Assembly: GCA_963664465.2 (NCBI GenBank)
Contig: CAXXSU010000011.1
Span: 124,001 to 188,000, forward strand
DNA length: 64,000 nt
Reading direction: 5' to 3'
Origin: CAVOAK01 sp963664465
GTDB taxonomy: Bacteria > Pseudomonadota > Alphaproteobacteria > UBA8366 > CAVOAK01
The notes under the pieces were generated by a model, which did not search any database, was not told where the DNA came from, and saw only the letters and a program-made list of their open reading frames with translations. The position numbers and the translations under genes are program-made. How positions within the stretch are numbered: position 1 is the stretch's first letter; every line of letters starts with the position of its first letter. Below are positions 53,651-62,159 of the stretch, one piece after another.

Positions 53651-53701
53651 CCAATCGAGTTCAGCCGGCGCAATTGACATCTCCATATCCGGAGGGAAGC
53701 G

Positions 53702-54919
53702 ATGACCGGATCGCTCGACGGGTTGCGAATCTTCGACATGACACGGATCCTAGCCGGGCCGACATGCACGCAGGTGCTGGGCGATCTCGGCGCCGATGTC
53801 ATCAAGATTGAAAAACCGGGCACCGGCGACGATACGCGACGCTGGGGTCCTCCATATCTGCGCGACAAGGCCGGAAACGACACAAGCGAAGCGGCCTACT
53901 TTCTTGCTGCCAACCGCAACAAGCGATCGCTGACGCTCGATGTGGCAAAACCCCAGGGGCAGGAACTCGCCCGCCGGCTGATCGCCAAATGCGATGTCCT
54001 GGTCGAGAACTTCAAAACCGGAAATCTCACGCGCTACGGCCTCGGTTATGAGGATCTGCGGGAGGAATTTCCAGGGCTTGTCTACTGTTCGGTAACGGGG
54101 TTCGGTCAGACCGGACCCTATGCGCCCCGCCCCGGTTACGATTTTCTCGCCCAGGCCATGGGCGGCATCATGAGTTTGACGGGCGAGCCCGACGGCGGCC
54201 CGGCCAAAGTGGGGATCGGCATCGCCGACATGATGTGCGGTATGTATTCCACGGTGTCGATCCTTGCCGCGCTGCGCCACCGCGACGCAACCGGGCGAGG
54301 CCAGCATATCGATATGGCGCTGCTCGATACGCAGGTCGCCTGGCTCAACTACGAAGCTGAAAACTTCCTGGTTTCGGGTAAGCGGCCAACCCGCGTCGGC
54401 AACGCCCACCCCAACATCGTGCCCTACGATGCCTGCCCTGCCTCCGACGGCCACGTCATTGTCGCCGCCGGCAACGACCGCCAGTTCCGCTCATTCTGCG
54501 AGTTTGCCGGGGTCCCCGAACTCGCCGACGACCCGGAATTCGAATCGAATGACAAACGCATCCGCAATCGCGACACGCTGATGCCGCGCATCAAGGAGAT
54601 CACGGCCAAGAAACCGATGCAGTACTGGATCGACGGACTGATCGAGGCCGGCGTACCCTGCTGCCCCGTCAATACCGTCGACCGTGTCTTCGCGGACCCG
54701 CAGGTCAAGGCACGCAACATGCGGATCGAGTTGGATCATCCGGCCGCCGAAGATCTGAAGGTGCCGCTCGTTGCGAGCCCCATAAAGATGTCGGCGACGC
54801 CGCCAAGTCATCGCCGCCCGCCGCCGATGCTGGGCCAGCACACCGACGAAGTGTTGCGTGAATTGCTGGCGTTAGGCGACGGTGAGATTTCAGAGCTACG
54901 GAACGCGGAAGTCATCTGA
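53702..54919 (+). CDS. CaiB/BaiF family CoA-transferase
   Basis: A class III CoA-transferase (405 residues). It starts LDGLRIFDMTRILAGPTCTQVLGDLGADVIKIE, followed by RNKRSLTLDVAKPQGQEL, the catalytic Asp region GIGIADMMCGMYST, and GRGQHIDMALLDTQVAW. Such enzymes move CoA between carboxylic acids via a glutamyl/aspartyl-CoA intermediate. The donor and acceptor are unknown. The neighbouring thiol dioxygenase could hint at sulfur-acid metabolism (inference). A GGAGGGAAGCG Shine-Dalgarno precedes the ATG. Confidence 0.9.
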   Translation: MTGSLDGLRIFDMTRILAGPTCTQVLGDLGADVIKIEKPGTGDDTRRWGPPYLRDKAGNDTSEAAYFLAANRNKRSLTLDVAKPQGQELARRLIAKCDVLVENFKTGNLTRYGLGYEDLREEFPGLVYCSVTGFGQTGPYAPRPGYDFLAQAMGGIMSLTGEPDGGPAKVGIGIADMMCGMYSTVSILAALRHRDATGRGQHIDMALLDTQVAWLNYEAENFLVSGKRPTRVGNAHPNIVPYDACPASDGHVIVAAGNDRQFRSFCEFAGVPELADDPEFESNDKRIRNRDTLMPRIKEITAKKPMQYWIDGLIEAGVPCCPVNTVDRVFADPQVKARNMRIELDHPAAEDLKVPLVASPIKMSATPPSHRRPPPMLGQHTDEVLRELLALGDGEISELRNAEVI

Positions 54920-54954
54920 TTGTATCCCAACAGCAGCCAGTCAACGCTCCTATT

Positions 54955-54987
54955 GTGAGATAGGATGCATCCTACTAATATCCTCAC
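54955..54987. promoter_or_regulatory. palindromic operator candidate upstream of pyrB
   Basis: A perfect 14-bp palindrome TAGGATGCATCCTA (54961-54974) is nested within outer arms GTGAG (54955-54959) and CTCAC (54983-54987). It ends three bases before the pyrB ATG, so binding there would block transcription or initiation. The half-site CATCCTA/TAGGATG recurs as an inverted repeat at 61544-61565. Confidence 0.55.
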
Positions 54988-54990
54988 ACG

Positions 54991-56151
54991 ATGACCATTA
55001 CCGAGCAATTCCGCCAGGAGATTGAGGAGTATTTATCCACTACAGGCATGGACTCGACGCGGTTTGGCCGCGCGGCCATGAACGACCCTAACTTTGTCTT
55101 CGACCTGCGTGAAAAGCGCTCTCCGACAGCGGCGACAATGGACAAAGTGCGGCTCTGGATGTCGGCGCAGCATGAGAACACAGAACCTCAAGTTTCCGCC
55201 GATACCGGCTCGCTGAAGATCTCCCAGCGTCATCTCCTTGGCATCGAAGAGCTTTCTCCAGATGAAATTACCGCCTACCTCGACCTCGCCGACACCTATG
55301 TCGATCAGAACCGCCGCGAGGACAAGAAAAGCACGGTGCTGCGTGGCCGCACCATAATCAATCTTTTCTTCGAAACATCGACGCGGACAAGAACGTCCTT
55401 CGAGCTGGCCGGGAAGCGGCTGGGTGGCGATGTCATCAACATGTCGGTGGCCACGAGCGCGGTCAAAAAAGGCGAAACGCTGGTCGACACGGCAATGACG
55501 CTGACCGCTATGCATCCCGACGTGCTGGTGGTGCGTCATCCGGAATCCGGTTCGGTCAAACTGCTGTCGGAGAAAGTAAATTGTGCCGTCATCAACGCTG
55601 GCGATGGCAGCCATGAGCACCCGACGCAGGCGCTGCTTGACGCTCTGACAATTCGCCGCCGGCTCGGAAGACTTAACAATCTCACGGTTGCCATCTGCGG
55701 CGACATTCTGCACAGCCGCGTGGCACGCTCGAATATCTATCTACTGCAGGCCATGGGCACGCGGGTCCGTGTCGTCGCGCCGCCAACTCTGTTGCCAGCG
55801 GAGATCGAGCGTTTCGGTGTCGATGTCTTCACGGACATGGCGGCCGGTCTCCGCGACTGCGATATCGTCATGATGCTGCGCCTGCAGACCGAGCGCATGA
55901 ATGGTAGCTATGTCCCCTCAACCCGTGAATATTTTCGTTATTATGGGCTTGACCGCGAGAAACTGTCTGTGGCCCACCCCGACGCGCTGGTCATGCATCC
56001 GGGCCCCATGAACCGTGGCATCGAAATTGATTCCGAACTCGCCGACGACATCGACCGGTCGTTGATCAGGGAACAGGTGGAGATGGGCGTGGCCATACGA
56101 ATGGCCTGCCTCGACCTGCTAACCCGCAACCAACAGAGCAACGCGCAATGA
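54991..56151 (+). CDS. pyrB: aspartate carbamoyltransferase with N-terminal HTH-like domain
   Basis: Catalyses carbamoyl phosphate + aspartate to carbamoyl aspartate in pyrimidine synthesis. The ATCase part begins near residue 77 (RHLLGIEELSPDEITAYLDLAD) and has the carbamoyl-phosphate loop FFETSTRTRTSFELAG, DGSHEHPTQALLDAL and MHPGPMNRGIEID. In front is a 58-residue domain (FRQEIEEYLSTTGMDSTRFG, NDPNFVFDLREKRSPTAATM, DKVRLWM) that resembles small stand-alone HTH proteins of alphaproteobacteria. Normal PyrB starts directly at RHLLGIE, so 386 residues is about 70 too many. The junction is in frame with no stop. An operator-like palindrome abuts the start. Confidence 0.9.
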   Translation: MTITEQFRQEIEEYLSTTGMDSTRFGRAAMNDPNFVFDLREKRSPTAATMDKVRLWMSAQHENTEPQVSADTGSLKISQRHLLGIEELSPDEITAYLDLADTYVDQNRREDKKSTVLRGRTIINLFFETSTRTRTSFELAGKRLGGDVINMSVATSAVKKGETLVDTAMTLTAMHPDVLVVRHPESGSVKLLSEKVNCAVINAGDGSHEHPTQALLDALTIRRRLGRLNNLTVAICGDILHSRVARSNIYLLQAMGTRVRVVAPPTLLPAEIERFGVDVFTDMAAGLRDCDIVMMLRLQTERMNGSYVPSTREYFRYYGLDREKLSVAHPDALVMHPGPMNRGIEIDSELADDIDRSLIREQVEMGVAIRMACLDLLTRNQQSNAQ

Positions 56152-56184
56152 GTTCGCAATGAGTTCGCAATGAGTTCGCGATGA
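56145..56184. repeat. 11-bp tandem repeat at the pyrB-pyrC junction
   Basis: gcaatgagttc occurs three times (56145-56177), then a partial fourth, gcgatga. The first unit contains the pyrB TGA stop and the last holds the pyrC ATG (56181). Each unit contains an ATGA, so several start/stop overlaps in different frames sit in a row; only the last starts pyrC. Confidence 0.9.
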
Positions 56185-57479
56185 CGAACGGCCGCGTCGC
56201 CTACCTAAACGCCCGGCTGCTCGATCCAGCAAGCGGTCTCGATTCGATTGGCGCGCTGTTGGTCGAGGACGACCGGATTGCCGATCTGGGGCCGGAGCTG
56301 TTTAGCGACGGGGCACCATCGGTGAACCAGATCGTCGACTGCGAGGGACTATGCCTTGCGCCTGGGTTGATCGACATGCGCGTTCAGCTCCGCGAGCCAG
56401 GCGATGAGCATCAGGAAACCATCGCCTCCGGAAGCCGGGCTGCCGCGGCAGGTGGCGTCACGACCATGGTCTGCCTTCCGAATACCGACCCGGTTATAGA
56501 CAATGTTTCGGTCGTTGAGTTTATCGCCCGGCGAGCTCGCGAAGTGCGGCTGGTGAAAATATTCTGTTATGGCGCTTTGACCCGCGGATTAAAGGGCAAG
56601 GAGCTGACGGAAATCGGACTCTTGCTCGATGCGGGCGCGCTCGCTTTCACCGATAGCCAAGCCGCTACGGCGGATGCGCTGGTCATGCGGCGGGCCCTCA
56701 GCTACGCGCGCGCGTTCAACGCCCTCATCGTGCAACACCCCGAGGAACCATGCCTGGCGGCAAACGGCGTCATGAACGAGGGAGAAATCGCCAGCCGCCT
56801 CGGTCTGACCGGTATCCCGCCGGAGGCCGAAGCGATCATGGTCGAACGGGATTTGCGGTTGGCCGAGCTCACGGGTGGCCGCTATCACGCGGCACATGTC
56901 TCCACGGCTGGTGCCATCGAAGCGATCCGAGAAGCAAAATCTCAAGGGCTCAACGTCACTTGCGATACGGCAGCCCACTACTTCGCCCTCAATGAAACCG
57001 CTCTCGGCAGTTACCGGACGTTCGCAAAGGTCTCGCCACCGCTGCGCAGCGAAGCGGACCGGCAAGCCGTGGTCCGGGGACTTGCCGACGGCACGATCGA
57101 CGCCATCGCCAGCGACCACGCGCCTCACGATCAGGAATCCAAACGCTTGCCCTTCGCCCACGCCGCGTTCGGGGTCGTCGGTGTGGAGACTTTGCTGCCG
57201 CTCGTGCTTGAGCTTTATCACAACGGACATCTGCCGCTCCTTGAAGCGCTTGACCGGGTCACAGCGGCACCAGCGCGCATCCTCGGCCTGCCGAGCGGAC
57301 GGCTGGCCCGCGGCGCACCGGCCGACCTCGTCATGTTCGACCCGGACACGCCATGGCAGATCAGCGAGGGGGCTCTCCACAGTATTTCCAAGAACTCCGC
57401 GTTCGACGGCAGACCGGTGCAGGGACGGGTAAGGCGGACGATCGTCGATGGCCGCAATGTCTATCAGGACGGAGGCTGA
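56181..57479 (+). CDS. pyrC: dihydroorotase-like protein lacking the HxH metal motif (PyrC' type)
   Basis: A 432-residue amidohydrolase of the dihydroorotase family. The first metal motif, HxH in active enzymes (DxHVHLREPG), reads DMRVQLREPG here (residues 65-74), so both His are gone. Later segments are partly kept (HAAHVSTAGAIEAI, CDTAAHYFALNE, IASDHAPHDQESK). In Pseudomonas and others such inactive PyrC' subunits are structural partners of PyrB, and a separate active dihydroorotase exists. The location directly after pyrB supports that role. The start has no Shine-Dalgarno and lies in the repeat, so translation is probably coupled to pyrB. Confidence 0.85.
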   Translation: MTNGRVAYLNARLLDPASGLDSIGALLVEDDRIADLGPELFSDGAPSVNQIVDCEGLCLAPGLIDMRVQLREPGDEHQETIASGSRAAAAGGVTTMVCLPNTDPVIDNVSVVEFIARRAREVRLVKIFCYGALTRGLKGKELTEIGLLLDAGALAFTDSQAATADALVMRRALSYARAFNALIVQHPEEPCLAANGVMNEGEIASRLGLTGIPPEAEAIMVERDLRLAELTGGRYHAAHVSTAGAIEAIREAKSQGLNVTCDTAAHYFALNETALGSYRTFAKVSPPLRSEADRQAVVRGLADGTIDAIASDHAPHDQESKRLPFAHAAFGVVGVETLLPLVLELYHNGHLPLLEALDRVTAAPARILGLPSGRLARGAPADLVMFDPDTPWQISEGALHSISKNSAFDGRPVQGRVRRTIVDGRNVYQDGG

Positions 57480-57483
57480 AGCG

Positions 57484-58116
57484 ATGCCCGATATCCTTGG
57501 CAGCATCCATTTCACCTGGCCGTTTTATGCCGGATTTGCGCTGGCATATTTGCTGGGCTCGATCCCTTTCGGCCTGCTGTTGACGAGACTCTCGGGCCTG
57601 GGCGATATCCGCGACATCGGCTCCGGCAGCATCGGCGCGACCAACGTCCTGCGTACGGGGAGCAAATCACTGGCCGCCCTGACGCTGATTCTCGACTTGG
57701 GCAAGGGCGCCGTCGCCGTCCTGATTGCAGCGCACTTTGGGCCTGACATGATGGTCTTTGCCGCAGCGGGGGTGGTCCTGGGACATCTGTTTCCGGTTTG
57801 GCTCAAGTTCCGGGGTGGCAAAGGCGTAGCGACGACCTTGGGTGTGCTGTTGGCAGCCGCCTGGCCGGTCGGCCTGTTGGCCTGCCTGACATGGCTTGCC
57901 GTTGCCGCCGCATCCCGCATCTCATCGCTTTCCGCCCTGCTCGCCCTGGCAGCCTCGCCGTTCTATGCCTGGTGGCTTGCCGATCCGCAGCGCACCGAAG
58001 TTTTCGCGGCCTTGGCACTGATCGTTTGGATTCGACACTGGAGCAACATTAGGCGGCTTCTCAAGGGCGAGGAGCCGCGCATCAGTTTCAGCAAACCCGC
58101 AGAGGACGGCAACTAG
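57484..58116 (+). CDS. plsY: acyl-phosphate glycerol-3-phosphate acyltransferase
   Basis: Integral membrane acyltransferase that makes lysophosphatidic acid from acyl-phosphate and glycerol-3-phosphate. The three conserved cytoplasmic motifs are present: YLLGSIPFGLLLTRLSG...GSGSIGATNVLRTG, KFRGGKGVATTLGV, and RHWSNIRRLLKGEEPR. About five hydrophobic segments, 210 residues. Start MPDILGSIHF (57484) is 5 bp after the pyrC stop; the gene order pyrB-pyrC-plsY-dprA is common in alphaproteobacteria. Confidence 0.94.
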   Translation: MPDILGSIHFTWPFYAGFALAYLLGSIPFGLLLTRLSGLGDIRDIGSGSIGATNVLRTGSKSLAALTLILDLGKGAVAVLIAAHFGPDMMVFAAAGVVLGHLFPVWLKFRGGKGVATTLGVLLAAAWPVGLLACLTWLAVAAASRISSLSALLALAASPFYAWWLADPQRTEVFAALALIVWIRHWSNIRRLLKGEEPRISFSKPAEDGN

Positions 58117-58153
58117 CTCCAGCACCGCTTCGCCGCCTGGCCGCTGACCCTAA

Positions 58154-59623
58154 CAGCCCGTTGACGAAGTCTTCCCTGGACGAAGTCGGCATGGTCTGAT
58201 TCTCTGGTGTCCTGGCCTGAAGGGGGGTTCGCTGATGGCGATGGGACAGCAGAAGGATCGTCAGGGGGACTTGATGGTGAGCTGGTCGGAGATGCCGCGC
58301 TCGCCTGGTCATGTATTTTACGACCGCCTGCAGTTGGTACTGATCGAGGGCGGCTTCGACGGCTTCGCCGAGGCGGTCTGCCAGCCCTATTACGCGGCCA
58401 GGATGGGGGCGCCTTCGGTGCCACCCGGGCGCTACTTCCGTATGCACCTGGTGGGCTACTTCGAGGGTATCGACTCTGAGCGTGGGCTGGAGTGGCGCTG
58501 CTCGGATTCCCTGTCGCTACGGGAGTTCCTGCTGTTGGAGATGCGGGAACGGGTGCCGGACCATTCCTGGCTGTCACGGACCCGCGCGCGCCTGCCCCAT
58601 GAAGTCCACACGGCGGTGTTTGACTGGGTCCTGGCGCTGATCGCCGAGGCGGGTCTGGTGAAGGGCGAGCGCATCGGGGTGGATGCCTCGACCATGGAGG
58701 CCAACGCGGCGCTGCGCAACATCGTGCGGAGGGACACGGGCGAGGGTTACCGGGGGATGCTGGAGCGCTTGGCCCAGGAGAGCGGTATCGAGACACCCAC
58801 GGCTGAGGACCTGGCGCGTCTGGACCGCAAGCGCAAGGGCAAGAAGCTCTCGAACCAGGACTGGGTTTCCAGGAGCGACCCCGAGGCCAAGATCGCCAAG
58901 ATGAAGGACGGCACCACGCACCTGGCCTACAAGCCCGAGCACGCGGTGGATCTGGACACCGGCGCGGTGGTGGCGGCGGAGCTGCACCCGGCCGACGAGG
59001 GCGATACGACAACGCTTCCCAAGACCCTGGCGGCGGCCGAGGCAAACCTCGAGGCGGTGGATGTGGCGCCGACGGCCGAAGATCCGGCCGAATGTGTGAC
59101 CGATAAGGGCTACCACTCACGGTTGGTCTTGAAGGCGCTCGACGACGGCCCCTGGAAGAGCCGGATCTCCGAGCCCAAGCAGAAGGGTTTTGCGCGCTGG
59201 CACGGAGATGATGCGGCTCGCCGGGCGGTCACCAACAACCGGACCCGGCTGTTATCGGGGGTGGCCAGGGAAGCCTTCAAGCTGCGCGCCGAGATCGTCG
59301 AGCGCTCCTTTGCCCACAACCTCGATCGCGGCGGTATGCGCCGGACCTGGCTTCGGGGCCGCGAGAACGTGCACAAGCGATACCTGCTTCACGTCGCCGG
59401 CCACAACCTATCGTTGCTGATGCGCCAACTCATCGGCGCCGGCACCCCGAAGGAGGCCGTGGCGGGCGGAATTGGCGCCTTGTTCGTGCTTGTTACGCCC
59501 GCTGGAGCCGTCCTGGTCGTTCAGATCGTCCTCATCGTCTCGGAGGATGGCGAAACCGCCTTCGCCGCGATATGCTTCGCCGTGGCGTGAAACCCGGTCA
59601 ATGACGCCTTTTTCAACGGGCTG
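58154..59623 (+). mobile_element. IS1182/IS5-type insertion sequence between plsY and dprA
   Basis: A 1470-bp element with inverted ends CAGCCCGTTGA (58154) and TCAACGGGCTG (to 59623), flanked by the 4-bp direct repeat CTAA (58150-58153, 59624-59627). It sits 38 bp after plsY and 14 bp before dprA, so it separates dprA from the upstream operon. Confidence 0.9.
58235..59590 (+). CDS. IS1182-like DDE transposase
   Basis: A 451-residue transposase. The N-terminal DUF772-type region (YYAARMGAPSVPPGRYFRMHLVGYFEGI, LREFLLLEMRERVPDHSWLSRTRARLP) is followed by the DDE core: Asp in ERIGVDASTMEANAALR, Asp in VTDKGYHSRLVL and Glu in EIVERSFAHNLDRGGMRRTWLRG. The last 45 residues are hydrophobic and less typical. 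The ATG at 58235 follows GAAGGGGGG. It looks intact. Confidence 0.9.
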   Translation: MAMGQQKDRQGDLMVSWSEMPRSPGHVFYDRLQLVLIEGGFDGFAEAVCQPYYAARMGAPSVPPGRYFRMHLVGYFEGIDSERGLEWRCSDSLSLREFLLLEMRERVPDHSWLSRTRARLPHEVHTAVFDWVLALIAEAGLVKGERIGVDASTMEANAALRNIVRRDTGEGYRGMLERLAQESGIETPTAEDLARLDRKRKGKKLSNQDWVSRSDPEAKIAKMKDGTTHLAYKPEHAVDLDTGAVVAAELHPADEGDTTTLPKTLAAAEANLEAVDVAPTAEDPAECVTDKGYHSRLVLKALDDGPWKSRISEPKQKGFARWHGDDAARRAVTNNRTRLLSGVAREAFKLRAEIVERSFAHNLDRGGMRRTWLRGRENVHKRYLLHVAGHNLSLLMRQLIGAGTPKEAVAGGIGALFVLVTPAGAVLVVQIVLIVSEDGETAFAAICFAVA

Positions 59624-59637
59624 CTAAGGCAGATTTA

Positions 59638-60765
59638 ATGGCAGATGCTGCATCAAAGCGGTTCGACGACACCGAAAAGCTCGCCAGGCTGCGCCTTGCC
59701 CGCAGCGAAAATATCGGCCCTGTCACGTACCGTCAGCTCCTCGCCCACTACGGCTCGGCGGAGACGGCTCTCGATGCAGTCCCCGAACTGGCCCAACGAG
59801 GCGGGCGACGCCGGGCGTTAAAAGTATGCAGGCGCGCAGATGGCTTGGAGGAGATCGAACGAGTTGCGGGGATGAACGCCGCCCACTTTTTTTGGGGCGA
59901 GTCCGCGTATCCGGATGCTCTGGCCGCACTCGAAGATGCACCCCCGGTCCTCACAGTAATCGGCCGCATCTCCCTATTGAGCGAGCGCAGTGTCGCCATC
60001 GTCGGCGCGCGCAACGCCTCGATCAACGGCCGCAAGATTGCAACCCAAATCGCAACCGACCTGTCGGAATTCGGGCTTGCAATCATATCGGGTCTAGCCC
60101 GCGGGATCGACGCCGCAGCCCATGCAGCTTCGGTCGAGCGCGGTACCGTCGCCGTGCTCGCCGGCGGCGACGATGTGATTTATCCGAAGGAGAACACCGT
60201 GCTCTATGAGAAGATTTGCGCGGGCGGGACCGTTATTTCCGAGATGCCGCCTGGCACCGAGCCACGCGGTCCTCTATTCCCGCGGCGCAACCGAATCATT
60301 TCGGGGCTTTCGAGTGGCGTCGTCGTGATCGAAGCGGCTATGAGGTCCGGTTCCCTGATCACGGCCCGGCTTGCCGGCGAGCAGGGCCGAGACGTCTTCG
60401 TGGTTCCGGGTTCGCCGCTCGATCCTCGCTCGCGCGGCGCCAACAACCTGATTCGTCAGGGCGCCACCCTTGTCGAATCCGCGGCCGATATCCTTGAGGA
60501 TCTGGTGGCGATGCCCCGCTCAGCCCTGGCCGAACCGGAAGATGCGGGGTTCGCAGCACAGCCCGGAGATGTGAGCGACCGCGGCCTCATTCACGCCCGC
60601 GATGCAATCGTCGACGCTCTCGGACCCTCGCCGGTCTCGGTCGATGAGATCGTCCGCAGCCTCGCTCTGCCAGTCGGCACCGTGCGCTCAATCTTCCTCG
60701 AATTGGAGCTCGCCGGTCGCCTCGAACGGCAGCCTGGAAACGTCGTCACGCTGATTTCGGCGTAG
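59638..60765 (+). CDS. dprA: DNA-processing protein DprA
   Basis: Binds single-stranded DNA taken up in transformation and loads RecA. It has an N-terminal SAM-like domain, then the Rossmann core with SVAIVGARNASINGRKIATQIATDL, IISGLARGIDAAAHAASV and PPGTEPRGPLFPRRNRIISGLS, and a C-terminal winged helix (about residues 310-372). Length (375) is normal. The IS upstream has pushed its start 14 bp from the IS end, so its transcription may now depend on the IS. Confidence 0.94.
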   Translation: MADAASKRFDDTEKLARLRLARSENIGPVTYRQLLAHYGSAETALDAVPELAQRGGRRRALKVCRRADGLEEIERVAGMNAAHFFWGESAYPDALAALEDAPPVLTVIGRISLLSERSVAIVGARNASINGRKIATQIATDLSEFGLAIISGLARGIDAAAHAASVERGTVAVLAGGDDVIYPKENTVLYEKICAGGTVISEMPPGTEPRGPLFPRRNRIISGLSSGVVVIEAAMRSGSLITARLAGEQGRDVFVVPGSPLDPRSRGANNLIRQGATLVESAADILEDLVAMPRSALAEPEDAGFAAQPGDVSDRGLIHARDAIVDALGPSPVSVDEIVRSLALPVGTVRSIFLELELAGRLERQPGNVVTLISA

Positions 60766-60852
60766 AGGTGGCCGGTTCCATCGGGTCTCCGCGAGCTCAC
60801 GCTGTACTTCGGCGGCGCATTTTTGGTGATACACCAGACTTATGCGCCATAC

Positions 60853-61500
60853 TTAAGCGCCCACCGGCCGGGCAACAATCAGTTTGATCGTGTCCTTGTA
60901 GAGAAATCGCGTTTCGACCAACTCGAGCCCGGCATGCGGGAAATATTGCTCGGTTTTCCGGTCGAAGGTCGCCCCATAAAGCCAATGCACCCAGGGCGCC
61001 CAAAGCCGCATCACAAAGCGCCGCAGGGGATCTTCCGAATAGGCGTATTCGAAAAAGCGTAATTCGCCGCCCGGCTTGCAAATCCGGGCAAGCTCGCGCA
61101 GCGCGGGAAGCTGGAGCTCGTCGTCAAGCACGCAGAACAAGAAGGCGGCGATGATGGCGTCGAAATGCTGGTCGAGAAAAGCCGTCGCAAGGACATTCAT
61201 CTCCAAGAGAGCAACGTCATTGTTCAGAGCGGCCCGGCGATTTTTTGCCTGGACGAGCATGGCGGGGCTGAAGTCGATTCCGGTGACCCGGCTGGCTTCG
61301 GGATAGAACGGCATGTTTCGCCCGGTGCCGACGCCAGCATCGAGAATGGCTCCAGATACACCTTCGAACAGATGCGGCCGCAGTGCCCTGTAGCGGCTAT
61401 ACTCAAAGGGTAGGTCGAGAAGATCGTAGAACGGCGCGACGAGGTTGTATCGTTGCCGACCGACCGACGGCTGGGAGGCGCCAAGCAATTCCGTGAACAC
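60853..61500 (-). CDS. class I SAM-dependent methyltransferase
   Basis: A 215-residue methyltransferase with the glycine-rich motif I AILDAGVGTGRNMPFYP, motif II VTGIDFSPAMLVQAKNR, and the UbiE/COQ5-like FCVLDDELQLPALRELARICKPGGEL. The FEYSRYRALRPHLF and WLYGATFDRKTEQYFP parts suggest a lipid or small-molecule substrate; no substrate can be named. It is convergent with dprA. Confidence 0.85.
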   Translation of the reverse strand: MFTELLGASQPSVGRQRYNLVAPFYDLLDLPFEYSRYRALRPHLFEGVSGAILDAGVGTGRNMPFYPEASRVTGIDFSPAMLVQAKNRRAALNNDVALLEMNVLATAFLDQHFDAIIAAFLFCVLDDELQLPALRELARICKPGGELRFFEYAYSEDPLRRFVMRLWAPWVHWLYGATFDRKTEQYFPHAGLELVETRFLYKDTIKLIVARPVGA

Positions 61501-61543
61501 TTCGATCCTTCAATCGGAGCACAGCCCTGAAGTACCGCGCCCG

Positions 61544-61565
61544 CATCCTAGTTTGCGATAGGATG
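61544..61565. promoter_or_regulatory. inverted repeat CATCCTA-N8-TAGGATG
   Basis: Perfect 7-bp arms separated by 8 bp, between the starts of the methyltransferase and the end of the TfoX-like gene; it would suit a site upstream of the methyltransferase (start 61500). The half-sites are the same heptamer as in the pyrB palindrome. It could be a binding site for the same regulator or a short hairpin. Confidence 0.4.
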
Positions 61566-61640
61566 TGTTGTGACATGCGCCCGTGCCGGCAGCGTTGATT
61601 TGAATCAAACGTCGTTCGCCCGCGACACGCCGCGAGCGAT

Positions 61641-61976
61641 CTATTCCTGGGCAAACTCGATGCTCCGAGAAATCCAGCCACTCAATTTTCTCCGGTCGCC
61701 GACCAATTGTGCCGGCAGCACGACATACTCCTTCTTCACCGGTGATTTCGGGAAATATTTCAGAGGGTTAGCGCCCCGGCCGAGAAGGATGACTCGCTCG
61801 TCCTCCGGCAGCTTCAAGGCAAGACCAGCGCTGGTGAGTGTCATAAAGATGCGACCATCGACATAGGCCGCCGCGCCAGCGAAGAAATGCTTGCACGCGA
61901 TGCCGCCTGGCGTTTCACGCGGCTCACATAACCGCTCGACGATCGACTTCAGTTTACTCAGATAAGGTTCCGCCAC
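61641..61976 (-). CDS. TfoX N-terminal domain family protein
   Basis: A 111-residue protein with the TfoX/Sxy N-terminal fold pattern (CKHFFAGAAAYVDGRIFMTLTSAGLALKLP, KYFPKSPVKKEYVVLP). It lacks the C-terminal domain of the competence regulator Sxy. Single-domain members are common in alphaproteobacteria and their function is unknown. It lies close to dprA, but transcription is opposite, so a competence link is only suggestive. Confidence 0.85.
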   Translation of the reverse strand: MAEPYLSKLKSIVERLCEPRETPGGIACKHFFAGAAAYVDGRIFMTLTSAGLALKLPEDERVILLGRGANPLKYFPKSPVKKEYVVLPAQLVGDRRKLSGWISRSIEFAQE

Positions 61977-62159
61977 GGCGCAACTTTACCACAAGCTCCA
62001 CGCCAACTGAGACCTCCATTCGACCTTGCGGCGGTCGTGGCACTCGATTTTGTGGACCGATCCCGGGAAGTACGCGATGGTTTCCAGGTCCTGCCTGTTC
62101 GGCTACTTTGGGCGGCGGAATAAGGGATCATCCAGGGATATCAACTTAGAGAGGATGTC

